From: Pegoplata infirma
Lineage: Eukaryota > Arthropoda > Insecta > Diptera > Anthomyiidae
Direction of reading: 5' to 3'
DNA length: 64,000 nt
NCBI GenBank assembly: GCA_963921195.1
Contig: OY992537.1
Coordinates: forward strand, 56,630,313-56,694,312
In this document: positions 1 through 10,010 of the stretch, piece after piece
How the letters are laid out: each line of letters opens with the position of its first letter
Position numbering within the stretch: the stretch's first letter is position 1
The notes under the pieces: generated by a model
Told to the model about the DNA's origin: nothing
Database searches by the model: none
Seen by the model: the letters and a program-made list of their open reading frames with translations, nothing else
Program-made: the position numbers and the translations under genes

Positions 1-554
1 CTTTTTCCGATAAATTCTGATGATATTACCTTATCGAATCATTTGGACTCATGCACTTGCATCATTTTTTTAAAATGTAAAAAACAAATTATCCTATGAA
101 TTTTTCGTTATAGAAAACTTCAAAGATTCTGTGCTCCTTTTCATATAAATGTATAAAGATCAAAATAACCTCATGTTCAGATACATTTTTGCGTTAAAGA
201 ACCTCTTGATTCACGAACTCTAATCTCATTAGATTAATTCATTATAAATTATTTCATTGTCAGACTTAAGTTATAAAAAACTACTCTGACGACTTATTTT
301 ATGGAAATTCAAGTTTTTGTATAGAATATTCGAATAAAATTACTATTTATGTTGAATTGTTCAAAAATTTGTACAATCAGTACATATTTAAAAAAATCAG
401 TACTAATAAGTACAACGTTTTTTGATCAGTACACGTGATCAAAAATCAGTACATGTACTGATCAAATCAGTACGAATGGACAGCCTACTTATATAGTCAA
501 ACTGAGGTGGCGTCCTGCAACTTTTTTAAAATTAGACATCAGCCTAAAAACATT
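1..554. other. Anonymous AT-rich DNA with an ATCAGTAC cluster
   Basis: No gene is seen. Positions 376-475 contain about six copies of the 8-mer ATCAGTAC or close variants, some in opposite orientation around GTACATGTAC and GTACACGTGATC. The result is a small palindromic cluster. Nothing else is recognised. Confidence 0.4.
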
Positions 555-1685
555 ATCATGTTAAAAAACCCAAAAAAATCGTAAAAGCGCTCTAGCATGC
601 GATTTTTAAGTTTTAAAATTTAAATCTCATTTTTGAAAATGTTTGTACTCTTCGATTTTTTTAAAATTTTTTTGTGTAAAACTTCTATTGATTCTACAAA
701 TTTTTTTGTCCAGGAGAATCGTGGGATAACGATTGTTACTATTTTTATAGCCAACTCAGGGAGTGGAGAAAGGGCTGTGGTATGTTTTACAAAAATGTTG
801 GAGGGTAAAAATAAATGGGGGTCGGTCTCACTAATGACCCCTCTCGGACGCTCCATTGGACCGGTAGAAGCTGATTAAATAAAACAAATTTACAAAAAAA
901 AAATAATTGTATGGAGACCGCCTTAACAATTAGAGATAGAGGGTAGGTGTGTTCAGAGAAAATATTTGGACTAAAAAAATATTGTGGGTCGGCATACATT
1001 TTGTTGCTTTAAAGGCACTATTAGATCAGTTAGAGCGGTTAGAGAAAATTGTAAATAATGTCGTTTTGTGTGGAAGCCCCCTTAGAAATTGGAGATAGGG
1101 TATTTGTTTGTTCCAAAGAAATGTTAAGGCGTAAAAATTAATGGGGGTCGGTTTTATAAATGACCCCCCTATGACGCACCATTAGAGCAGTAGAAATGAT
1201 TTTAAGATTGGAAAATTATAATAAAATTTTTTTAAAAAATAGTAATAATCGTTATCCCACGATTCTCCTGGGCAAAAAATTTGTAGAATCGATAGAAGTT
1301 TTACACAAAAAAATTTCAAAAAAATCGAAGAGTACAAACATTTTCAAAAATGAGATTTAAATTTTAAAACTTAAAAATCGCCTACTAGAGCGCTTTTACG
1401 AATTTTTTGGTATTTTTTTTTTTAAAGTACGTAAAAAACAAAAATTTTGAAAAAAAAAATTTGAAATGTGGACCATTATTGAAGAAGTTATAAGTAAAAG
1501 AAGTTTGAGTAAAGGAACAAACTACCAATTTTTAAAAATTCGATATCTTTTGAACAGGTCACCAAAAAGATATGAAAATTTACCACGAAGGAGCTTTCGA
1601 AGGCTACTAAAAAGTGTAAACAAATTGGGAAAATCGAAAAAAAAAAAAGTTTAAAGTGTCCGATTTGACATGGAATGCCCCATAT
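555..1685. mobile_element. Foldback element A, copy 1 (internally deleted)
   Basis: This matches the large hairpin element at 58047-59996. The right arm (about 750-1685) is near full length and ends in GATTTGACATGGAATGCCCC. The left arm (about 555-745) keeps only its outer part. The outer arms are inverted: AAAGCGCTCTAGCATGCGA at about 585 faces its complement at about 1385. Short ORFs here (for example 633-878) are by-products of the arms. Confidence 0.7.
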
Positions 1686-2334
1686 ATTATTAATAATCCG
1701 TTGTTTTTTTAGAAATTTAATTATTATATTTATATATTTTTAATTTATTAAAAAGTGAAATTTTTGTGGTAAAAAGTTAAAAAAAAACCGCCAGGTTTGA
1801 TGAAATAAATCTAAAATCCGTCATCTCAAATTTTCCCCAAAAAACATTTTTTACCCTAATCGTTAACAAACATCAATTGTAAATCAATCAAACATGAAAT
1901 CAACCAATCATTTTGTAAAAACGGACGCCTGTTAGTCCATAATACAAAACTTCGATTTTGTTTTCAACAAACTCAGTCAAGGAATTTTATTTCAATATTC
2001 TTTTATCATGTCAATAAATAGTGTTCGTGTTTGTTTAATTTCTTTGTTGACAAAAAAAAAAAAAATTATTTGTCAGATCAACAAATTGTGTTTGTGATTG
2101 TTGAATTTCTTTGTTGAAAAAAATATTTTAGATTTTTTACGTTTGTCAGATCAACAAATTGTGTTTGTGTTTGTTGAATTTCTTTGTTGAAAAAACAAAA
2201 TTCTTTTTTCAACAATCAAAATTTAAAAATGTTTGTTGATATTACAAATTTCTGTGTAGGAGCACTTTCAATGAAAAAAGTAATTGTATTCACAAATATG
2301 GGGGTCAATGTAACAATTCGTTTTTTTCTGTGTA
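1686..2334. repeat. Anonymous DNA with about 75 bp tandem repeat (2015-2200)
   Basis: A unit reading roughly 'GTCAGATCAACAAATTGTGTTTGTG..TTGTTGAATTTC' (shown in part) occurs about three times between 2015 and 2200 with variable A-tracts. The rest, 1686-2014 and 2200-2334, shows no feature. Confidence 0.5.
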
Positions 2335-3237
2335 CACTCAAAATAATACATTAGTAGATTTACTAATTTTTTTTGCTAATGCTGGTTAGCTAACTTTTAG
2401 CAAATTTTTAGTTGAGATTAGCATGTTAGCAAAAATATCTTGTAAACTTCATTTAGCGCATTAGCAATTTTAAACAAAATTTGAACTAATTTTTTTAGCT
2501 AGATTCGAAATTGAGTTGAACAAATTTTTACAAGCTTTTTTGCTAATATTAGCAAAATAAATGGTACATTTTTTTTATTTTCAGAAAACTTAAAATGGCG
2601 CTATCTCGGAAACTAAGCCAGATAGAGCAAAATGGAGGCCATTTTTGGTTCTTAGAATCTCCATAGTATCGCCGGTCTTCTTCACATGTGTGGACCCTAA
2701 TGGGCCCTACCTTTGGATCCAAAAAAGTTAGCATTCCGGAAAATTTTAAAATGCTCATATCTCTGTAAATATTGCCGACACAACAAAAAGTTCAAAAGCG
2801 TTTTTGTAGCTCTCAACACGTAGAACAAGACCGCGAAATAGTCAAAAGCTCTCCGAGTAATATTTTTGAAGTTATCGAGTTTTTTAATTCTCAAGACCCC
2901 AGTGGTCCCCTATAATCACGTATCTCAAAAACTAAGCAAGGTAGAGCGAAACGGACACAAATTTTGGATCAAAAACTATGACGATTTTTAAGGAACCCAA
3001 CTAGGTCTAGGCCCATCGGGGTCTGGACCTATCGGGGTCTGGACCTATCGGGTCCGAACCCAATGGGGTCCTCAGATGTGTATGAACTAAGTTCCAAAAA
3101 AAAAAAATTGGTTAACTAATTATTGGCAAAACATTTTTGCTAACTTTAGCAAAAAAATTGTGGGTTCAAAATCAGCAAATTTTCTTGTAGGTTTACAAGC
3201 TTTTTTTGCTAGCATTACAGTTTTTTTTTTGTGAGTG
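2335..3237. mobile_element. MITE with CACTCAAAA termini and TA target duplication
   Basis: The left end is TA|CACTCAAAATAATA and the right end TTTTTTGTGAGTG|TA, giving imperfect terminal inverted repeats and a TA duplication at 2333-2334 and 3238-3239. The subterminal arms repeat GCTAA/TTAGC motifs in both orientations. The interior (about 2580-3090) has a sequence family that recurs inverted at about 14505-14890. No transposase is encoded. The TA duplication is compatible with the Tc1/mariner superfamily. Confidence 0.7.
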
Positions 3238-3239
3238 TA

Positions 3240-3614
3240 TAAAAGCCTGAAAATTTGAGTTCAAGTTAATACGTACTAAAACATATATAAAATTAATCGA
3301 AGTGAGTCGTGTCTAAAAGTAAGTGATTTGGCCTGGAATGCCCCATATACACATTAGGGTTGAGCAAATTTTCCTTTTTTTCGAGTTTCAAAATCGCCAG
3401 GGTCGGATTAGTTGTCGTTTAGGGTCAATATTAGCACAAAAAAATATTGTGGGTCAATGTCGTTGGGTTCTGATTATTTGTTTCATTTTGAAGAGTATAA
3501 CAGATTCGATGCAGCCGAATTTAACACTTTCTCTTATTCTATATGATTCTGAAAAATTCGTTTGTGCAGAAAATCTTTAAAATCCTGATTTGTGGTTTTG
3601 CTTTGTTAATTTAC
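3240..3614. other. Intronic DNA downstream of the last Trim9 exon
   Basis: It holds a scrap of foldback element A end (GGAATGCCCCATATA near 3337) and a DINE-1-like end (GATGCAGCCGAATTTAACAC near 3510). No coding signal is seen. Confidence 0.4.
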
Positions 3615-3716
3615 CTGTAAAAATGCAGCACTATCAGTCTCTTTCAATGCTTCAATACAGAACTGTATCAGACCCGTTGTTTGCTGTAATTTTCCAGTAC
3701 AATTTGACTGTTGATC
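3615..3716 (-). CDS. Trim9: Trim9-like exon, coiled coil to COS box
   Basis: Internal exon of 102 nt, 34 codons, phase 0. The acceptor is TTCTTTTCAG|GATCAA and the donor CAG|GTAAAT. The peptide contains KLQQTTGLIQFCIEALKETD and ends AAFLQ. This is the most diagnostic piece: TRIM9 proteins have '(K)LRQ(S/T)[21 protein letters not shown]' here, entering the COS motif that targets class C-I TRIM proteins to microtubules. Residues TGL, FC-E, LKE-D and FLQ are all retained. The next exon (rest of COS, FN3, SPRY) is not visible between this exon and position 1. It is presumably beyond the window. Confidence 0.9.
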
Positions 3717-3790
3717 CTGAAAAGAAAATTTAAAAAAAAAAAATTTCACTTTTAAGTAAATTAAAATTTCATAAATTTTAATTGTCTTAC
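3717..3790 (-). other. Short Trim9 intron (74 bp)
   Basis: The intron lies between two phase-0 exons. Read on the minus strand it starts GTAAGA and ends in a T-rich tract followed by TTTTCAG. The size is typical for a minimal fly intron, in strong contrast to the neighbouring introns of 5.4 kb and more than 54 kb. Confidence 0.85.
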
Positions 3791-3922
3791 CTTTAATATT
3801 CGTATTTTAGTATCTTTATCCATGCGTATTGCCTCTAATAAATATTCACGTCTATCATGTATGGCTTGTATTAAGGCTTCACATTGTGCCGTTACCAGTC
3901 TTTCAAATTCTATGCAGGATTC
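3791..3922 (-). CDS. Trim9: Trim9-like exon, end of coiled coil
   Basis: Internal exon of 132 nt, 44 codons, phase 0 at both ends. The acceptor is TTTTTCATAG and the donor AAG|GTAAGA. The peptide begins ESCIEFERLVTAQCEALIQA and continues with a basic, leucine-rich helix (RREYLLEAIRMDKDTKI). It corresponds to the vertebrate TRIM9 block around 'ACLVAQCDALVDAL...K..LL..V', with the AQC-AL core conserved. This is the coiled-coil dimerisation helix of the TRIM ligase. It joins the exon at 9301-9396 across a 5.4 kb transposon-filled intron and the exon at 3615-3716 across a 74 bp intron. The reading frame is intact, so nothing suggests a pseudogene. Confidence 0.88.
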
Positions 3923-4689
3923 CTATGAAAAAAAATAATATTGTAAACAAAAATTTTATAAAAAGAGAAAATAATGGCAATGAGTGCTTAATATGAAGAC
4001 GGAATGAAAAAAGGGCTAAAAGATTTAATTAAAAAAAAATTGCGTTTTTTTTCACAAAGAGTAAAAACAAACAGTAAGCCAAAGAAAACGGAAATCTAAC
4101 AAGTTAAAAGAACTTCATGGAAAGCAAAAATATATATTTATAAACATGGCGCCGTATTCAGTTAGATGTTGTGTTTTTCTTTTTCGTTTTTGCAAAAGGT
4201 CAAAAAAAGTACTTGTTAAGTTTGAAAATTTGTTAAATATATCTTTTATGTATATAAGGACATGTCTGGTCCAAAAATTTCTAAAAGGTAAGTTTAGCAC
4301 AATAAACCAAGCAGAAAAAAATTAAAACTTTAAGACTTCTTGTAAACAATTTAAGTTTTTCTTTTTTTATCATGATTTCATTTCATTTTCTTTTAAGTTG
4401 AGGATGTTTTTGTGCAAATTTTAAGCACATTTTGTGGTGCTTTTAACATATAAAATTAAAGACAAAAGTAAAGTTTTGCGAATATAAAAAAACACAATGT
4501 TGTCTTTGTGTAAAAAAAACTTTTTTAAAAAACGTTGGACAAAACCTATTGATTTCATGAGAAAACGATCAAAATGTCAACCAGCATCCAAATCAAAGCA
4601 TTTTGTGCACAAATTTTCAGGTTCATAACTTTTGAACAGCTGAATTGATATCGCTCAAATGCAATACCAAACTTCTGGAAGCAACAACT

Positions 4690-4825
4690 ACTAAACATGT
4701 TACGGACGGACAGACAGACGGATATCGGTAGAATGTCTTAGAATCGATTACTGATCAATAACATAAATACTTTGTGGGGTCCCAGACCGATACTTCGATG
4801 AGTTACAAACAGAATGACAAACGAG
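4690..4825 (-). mobile_element. DINE-1-like fragment
   Basis: It contains the (GGAC/AGAC)n microsatellite, then 'GAATGTCTTAGAATCGAT', the 'ACTTTGTGGGGTCCCAGACC' block and 'TTACAAACAGAATGAC'. This is the 5' module of the DINE-1 family read on the minus strand. It is truncated on both sides and abuts the MITE beginning at 4826. Confidence 0.75.
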
Positions 4826-4940
4826 AATTCCTTGTAAGTTTTATTTCGCCAAAAAAATTGTAAATGTACAATTTTAATGGTGAAAATCTTGTAACATTAC
4901 AAAAAAAGTTTGTAATTTTTTCTAGGAATTCTCGTAAAAT

Positions 4941-6098
4941 ATATATATATATATTTGTTCCTTTTACTCGTAACAAGATTTTTCCAATATATTCGATTTG
5001 ATGCACTATGTTTTATTTGATTCCAACTAAGGTGTAGTTGAGACAACTCAGTGTCAATTTGGCGTCTCCAGGTATGCGAAGGTCTTCCTCTTCGACAGTT
5101 GCCTTGTGGATTCCAGTCTATGGCTTGTTTTGCAATATCAGTAGCTGGCTTCCTCAATGTATGACCGATCCAGCTCCACTTACGTTTGCATACTTCACAA
5201 TTGATTGGTTGTTGATTTGTTTCAGACCACAGCTGATAATTAGAAATTGTTCTAGGCCAGTACACACGAAGAATTTTTCTTAAGCATTTGTTAACGAAAG
5301 TTTGTACAGATTGTATGTCGCGTGCTGCAGCATTCCACGTTTCGCATCCGTACAATAATGTGAATTTTACGTTTGAATTGAATTGGCTAAGCTTCGTTCG
5401 TCGTGATATGTATGACGAATTCCAAATTGGCTTTAGCTGACCAAATGCTTGCCTGGCTTTATTTATACGGTTAAAAATGTCTGCTTTAGAACCGCCACTT
5501 TTGTCAAGTATGCTTCCTAGGTAGCAGAACGATTCTACTTCTTCGAGTGTTTGACTTTCTATGAAAAATCGCTGTTCACGTTAATGCGCATAGTTTTTGT
5601 TTTACCGATATTCATTTTCAGTCCAACTTGCGCTGCAGTTTCTTGGACCAGTGCTAGCTTGGATTGCATGTCTGCAAATGTTTGGGTGAGGAGACATATA
5701 TCATCAGCGTAGTCAAGGTCTTCTAGCCTACCTCTTCTTTGGCTTGTTGCCTTCTTCATCACAATGTCCAGTACACAGTTAAAAAGTAGTGGCGATAATA
5801 CGCAGCCTTGACGTACACCGGAGTTAATGTTTATTTTGTTGCTAAGAAGTTTTTCATGGAGAATTCGGCAGCTGGCATTTGCATATAAACCTTTGATGAG
5901 TTTTATTAACTTAGTGGGCACACCTTTACATTGTAATGCATTCCATATGGCTGAGTGGTTTAGGGAATCGAAAGCCTTTTCGAAATCTATGAATGTTAAA
6001 TAAAGTGGTGATCTCCATTCTACAGATTGTTCTATGATAACTCTTAGGCTGTTAACATGATCAACACAAGATTTGTGTGCACGAAAGCCAGCTTGCTC
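4941..6098 (-). mobile_element. 5'-truncated non-LTR retrotransposon insertion
   Basis: Flanked by the exact 13 bp duplication ATTCTCGTAAAAT at 4928-4940 and 6099-6111. On the minus strand its 3' end is a short (TA)n tail adjoining 4941. The element is about 1.16 kb and retains only the C-terminal half of the reverse transcriptase ORF. The landing site is the middle of an older MITE, and the uninterrupted site is visible in the related copy near 53550. Confidence 0.88.
5000..6098 (-). pseudogene. Reverse transcriptase remnant (C-terminal half) of the LINE
   Basis: Translation on the minus strand begins in 'NEQAGFRAHKSCVDHVNSLR'. It runs through the palm motif F-I-DF-KAFDS near 5980, then SGVRQGCVLSPLLFNCVLD and the catalytic YADDICLL near 5700. 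The open piece 5559-5921 hits a stop at GATTTTTCATAG. The downstream protein resumes in another frame (YLGSILDKSGG, then LLYGCETW near 5350, WSWIGHTLRK, and GRPSHTWRR), which indicates a small deletion frameshift. The endonuclease and the start of the RT are lost by 5' truncation. It shares its domain order with the larger RT at 50170-51903 but diverges well beyond copy-level difference. It is not functional. Confidence 0.85.
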
Positions 6099-6284
6099 AT
6101 TCTCGTAAAATAGGAGGTAGCAAAAAATCTAGTAAAATCACGAAAACTCCTTGTAAGTTTTGTCGCGTCAAAAAAATTTTAAATTTAAACTTTTTTTGGT
6201 AAAAAAATTCTTGTCAAATAGGGCGTAGCAAAAAAAAAATACAAACTTTTCTTGTTATTTTACAAGGTTTTTTTGTTGAGTGTA

Positions 6285-6681
6285 TAATAAAGATTAAAAT
6301 GGGTCGAACGGTTTTCGAGATATCGCTATTGGAAATTTAAAAAAATTGCGGGTTTTTCCTACGCTCAAGATTAAAAAAAAATATAAAATTTTTTCTTTCC
6401 CTGACACTTTTATAGAGTTTGAGACAAACTTTCATTTAACATTAATTTGATACAAATCCTATAACTTTAATCGAAGAGTTCACTGGGTTAAAATCGTCTA
6501 AAATTAAGCTTAAATAAAAGTTCTTCAACGAAAAAAAAGTGTTGAAAAGTTTTTAAACAAGGAAAAAATCCGTAAATTTTGGAAATTGTTTGACAAATTT
6601 TAAATGGCGATATTTCGAAATCCAATTGATCGATTTAAGAATTTTTGGAAATTCGTATTCAGCATGCCAAAATTAATAAAA
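6285..6681. other. Intronic DNA, no feature seen
   Basis: AT-rich sequence with phrases such as 'GGTTTTCGAGATATCGCTATT' and 'TGGCGATATTTCGAAATCC', which recur near 7545. It is probably an eroded repeat. No coding signal was found. Confidence 0.3.
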
Positions 6682-7342
6682 GCAAGTGAGAGTGTTAAAT
6701 TCGGCTCTGCCGAATTTGTTATACCCTCCAACATGTTAAAAAAAAATACAGGGGCGTATTTTTTTGGGAGGGGTCTTTGATGGGGGCTGTGGGGGACACC
6801 CTCGCTCTCGAAAAATGTTTACTATTTTTTTTATTATGCTTTATGCTCTAAAGTTTTACAATTTTATCATTATTTAAACAATTTTTTTATACCCCCGCCC
6901 TAAAAAAGGGAGGGGCAAAAAAATCTAAATTTTTAGTCCCCCCGGTTCTAGTGTGGGACTTTAAACTTCTTTTTGCATACACATGTTTCATTTGTTTAAG
7001 AAAAATATAAAAAAACACTTAAAAACATCCTGTTTTTCATTGGTTGGTTTAGTTCCTTAAGGGGGAACTTTTTTCCCCTTGGTCCGATTTTGCCCATTTA
7101 CGAACTTAACATGAGCATTAACTAGGAACATGAGATATATTCGTGCCGAATTTCAGGAGGATAGCTCTTTTATTTTGGACTGCATCGTGCCATCTACAGA
7201 CGGACGGACATTAACAGAATGTCTTAGAATCGATCATGGATCAATAATATGTATACTTTATAGGGACCCCGACCGATATTTCGATGCGTTACAAACGGAA
7301 TGACAAAGTGAGTATACCCCCATACTGTGGTTGGAGGGTATA
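6682..7342 (-). mobile_element. DINE-1-like element (Helentron), near full length
   Basis: On the minus strand it begins TATACCCTCCAACCACAGTA. It passes the TTTGTCATTCCGTTTGTAAC and GGTCGGGGTCCCTATAAAGT blocks and a short GTCY tract near 7200. It ends with the hairpin AAATTCGGCAGAGCCGAATT and CACTCTC at 6690-6715. This matches the layout known for Drosophila DINE-1/INE-1. DINE-1 elements are nonautonomous rolling-circle elements and code for no protein. Confidence 0.85.
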
Positions 7343-7701
7343 ATAATCGTAAGAGGTATATTTTTAAATTTAAAAAAAAAAAAAAAATTGTGAATTTTTC
7401 CAAAAATACATAATTTTGAGTCAAGGGCGGCACTAGTTCAAATGATCTGATAAGGCTCAAATAACTTTAAAGTTTGTATAAAAGGGTCAATTGAGATTTT
7501 TTTAAATATCTGTAACGAAAAAAACGCCATTTAATGCAAATTGAAAATGGTGATATCTCAGAAACCGTTTGGCCGATCGTAATTTTTTTTTTTTAATATT
7601 CGTGTTCAGAGCTTTAAAATTGATAAGTATGATATATCGCAAAACATTTTTTTTTTAATGTTCAAAAATCGAAAATTTTGATCGACCTAAAATTTGTACC
7701 A
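7343..7701. other. Intronic DNA, no feature seen
   Basis: Poly-A/T tracts and 'GATATCTCAGAAACCGTTTG' phrases similar to 6600, probably an old repeat. Confidence 0.3.
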
Positions 7702-8537
7702 CATATGTGGCATTCCACACCAAATGTCCAGCGAAAAAAAACATGTGTACCCTAAACTTCTTAATTTTTTTTTTTTTTAATTTTCAGAACCCGTTCTGAA
7801 ATTTTCCATTTTTTAGAAAAGTCAATTTATAAAAAATCCGGCCACTTATTTTTTAAGTTTAGATGTTTGTCCATCCACACAAAAAAAAATCAGAAACGCG
7901 TTCTTCGTTTTTTCGAGAAAATCGCATTTGAATTTAAATTTCATAACAATTTAGTAATTTGCTTGTATTTTCTTGTTTCAATAGAGCGTATGAGTAATAT
8001 TTATGCAATTAATAATACTCATTCGCAACGTTAAAACAAAAAAATACAAGCAAATTACAAAATTGTTCTGAAATTTAAAATTCAAATGCGATTTTCTAGA
8101 AAAAAACGTAGAACGCGTTTCTGATTTTTTTTGTGTGGCTACACAAACATCTAAACTTTAAAAAAAAAAATTAAAAAAAGGAAAAGAAGTGGCCGGATTT
8201 TTGATAAATTGACTCTTTAAAAAATGGAAAATTTTAGAAAGGGTTCTGAAAATTTTCCAAAAAAAAAATTTTTAATCGATAGCCCATAGACAACTATAAA
8301 ATAATGTAAATTTTTGAGATTGTGGTGCATTCCGTTTTAATGTGATAAATATTTAATCAAGGCAACTCGCTATAAATTTTACCATTTTTCCAATATTTGA
8401 TCACGCGTCCTAAGCCCAGTTTTTGAAAATTTGAAAAACCAACAACGCAATTTTCTTTGTTCCAGGGCTATCCAAACAACCTATTCAGAAACACATGTTT
8501 TTCTGTAGCGGGACATTTGGTATGGAATGCCTCATAT
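7702..8537. mobile_element. Foldback element B, 0.84 kb hairpin
   Basis: The ends are CATATGTGGCATTCCACACC and TTGGTATGGAATGCCTCATA. The arms pair over most of their length: CGGCCACTT then AAGTTTAGATGTTTGT on the left, ACAAACATCTAAACTT then AAGTGGCCGG on the right. The turn lies near 8000 (TTGCTTGTATTTT facing AAAATACAAGCAA). The terminal GGAATGCC motif is shared with foldback A, so the two are distant relatives. There is no coding capacity. Confidence 0.75.
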
Positions 8538-8544
8538 ATACTAT

Positions 8545-8870
8545 CGATCAGTAATTTATTAAACAGATATGACTGAAACTTCCCAGATTTACTTGTTGTT
8601 GTCCCGAGAAGGTTGGTATTGCATTTGAGAAAAATCTGTTCAGAGGTTCAAAAGTTATAAACGAAAATGTAAGGACATCTTGAAAATTTTGATTCATTTC
8701 ACATAACCTAAAAATACTAAATGCATGAATTTGGATGCTGCTTGACATTTTTTTCGCGGGATTTTTTTCATTAAACATTTATTTCCGCGGATTTTTTTAA
8801 ATTTTTTTTTTTTTATATTTTTAAGGTATCAAAACGTTCGACAAGACTGAATTTAACTTTTTTACTTGTT
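8545..8870 (+). mobile_element. DINE-1-like 3' fragment
   Basis: Matches the inner and 3' part of the copy at 27945-28537 ('GGTTGGTATTGCATTTGAG', 'GGTTCAAAAGTTATAAACGA'). It ends with the degraded hairpin TTCGACAAGACTGAA and TTTAACTTTTTTACTTGTT. The 5' part is missing. Confidence 0.7.
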
Positions 8871-9300
8871 AACACATTATTTAGTCATTTATTTGACTTT
8901 AATACGTTTAGATGTTTTTCAAACTAAATTAAGCACAAACAGAAATTTAAGGAGTCATTAAAATAAGTCGTTAATATCCTAAAAACACTACTATTTTTTT
9001 TTACACAAAATGAGCCATGTTTTTTATTTACTTTTCTGTTAAAAGAGTAAACATTAACTTAATTAAGAAATTATTTAAGAAATGCTTATTATTTTAAGCT
9101 CTTTTACATAAAAAAAAATTAATTGTTTGTTTAATACTACGCCAAAATATGCAAACACAATAGTTTTTCCTTCATTTTCTTAAAACCCAAAGGCTATAAT
9201 TTTCTTTTTCAAGTTAAAAGACTTAACATTTCTCTTTATATTTTTTTTAATATAAAAAATAAAAGTAAATATTATACAAAAAAAAAATCCAAAAACTTAC

Positions 9301-9396
9301 CGTCACTTTATCACTCATGCCTTTTAGTCGTTGTATAAATTCTGTTGTTGAACGTGCCTTTTCTGACAATTGTTGCAGATTGTGTGAAAGTTCCGT
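9301..9396 (-). CDS. Trim9: Trim9-like exon, coiled-coil part (first visible exon)
   Basis: Internal exon of 96 nt on the minus strand, 32 codons in phase 0 with no stop. It has a strong donor (ACG|GTAAGT) and a polypyrimidine-AG acceptor (TTTTTTACAG). The peptide starts TELSHNLQQLSEKARSTTEF and ends in GMSDKVT. It resembles the coiled-coil stretch of TRIM9 that in vertebrates reads roughly 'LS..L..LSDKAKEAKEF...L'. TRIM9/MADD-2 is a RING-Bbox-coiled coil-COS-FN3-SPRY E3 ubiquitin ligase. In flies and worms it acts in neurons with the netrin receptor Frazzled/UNC-40 in axon guidance and branching. This exon would follow the B-boxes, which I did not find in the window. The match comes from recalled family sequence. 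The two exons downstream, which continue the same protein in order and phase, make the call solid. TRIM67/TRIM36-type relatives are the alternative. Confidence 0.85.
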
Positions 9397-9910
9397 CTGT
9401 AAAAAATGAGATAAGAATTGTAAGAAAAAAATACTGACATTAGTGACAAATTACAATAAAAAAAGTATTTAGCAAAAAAAAAATATAACAAAAAAATATA
9501 TAAAGAAAGTTTATTAAAAAAATTCCTATTAAATTTTATAAAAATGATAAGAATTTTTTTTTAGTCTTTGTATAATTTTTATGAAGTGTAAAATTTGCGT
9601 AGAAACCCGAGAAAAAAATTATTTAAATGATTTAGTTATTAGCAATACTACTTGCTAACATTTTAAATTTAAAAATAATAATAATAAAATAATAATTATA
9701 TTTTTAATTGTACCAAAAAATTTTTTAATCAAAACTTTTTACATTATATTGATATTTTTAATTGCATTAATTAATTATTTTTTAATTAAAAATAATTGTT
9801 GGTCTCTAGATTAAATGCATTGCTTGAGTTAGAGAAAAAACTTTTCTGCATACGTCACACACAAAACCTAATGTGAGTTAAACAAAAACAAACTACGTTT
9901 AGTCACTGAT
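9397..9910. other. Intronic DNA, no gene
   Basis: Poly-A/T sequence. A stretch at 9722-9785 recurs in direct orientation at about 10296-10365 (TTTTTTAATCAAAACTTTTT versus TTTTTTGATCAAAGCTTTTT), bracketing the tRNA-like module between them. Confidence 0.4.
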
Positions 9911-9914
9911 GTTT

Positions 9915-10010
9915 GTACACCGAGTATAGCCTAGTGGTTAGAGCTTCGGTTTACAAAACATGAGTGATTTAATGACACAGGTTCGAAGCTCATGTCAGGC
10001 TGGTCTGTTG
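9915..10010 (+). repeat. tRNA-derived SINE-like module
   Basis: It has an A-box-like TAGCCTAGTGG at 9927-9937 and a B-box-like GGTTCGAAGCT at 9980-9990, spaced as in tRNA-type Pol III promoters. No complete cloverleaf is apparent, so it is not called a tRNA gene. It is flanked by direct repeats of about 65 bp. Confidence 0.6.

Larger units (their letters stand above)
4826..6282. mobile_element. GTAAAATTAC-rich palindromic MITE, split by a LINE
   Basis: The two halves, 4826-4940 and 6099-6282, rejoin into the family seen uninterrupted at 53404-53842. The right end is TGTTGAGTG|TA. The left end is truncated against a DINE-1 fragment. The element is built of short inverted blocks (TTGTAAATTTACAA, CTCGTAAAATAGGAGGTAGC). 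A LINE fragment with a 13 bp duplication sits between the halves. Confidence 0.75.
3923..9300 (-). other. Trim9 intron, 5.4 kb, filled with transposon remains
   Basis: It is bounded by the donor at 9299-9300 and the acceptor at 3923-3924 (minus strand). It holds a DINE-1 fragment, a MITE split by a LINE fragment, a nearly complete DINE-1 copy and an 0.84 kb hairpin element, each listed separately. The stretches 3925-4690, 6285-6680, 7343-7700 and 8870-9300 show only A/T-rich anonymous sequence. Confidence 0.8.

Noticed and set aside
9915..10010. Functional tRNA gene
   Set aside because: A and B boxes are present but no cloverleaf could be drawn.
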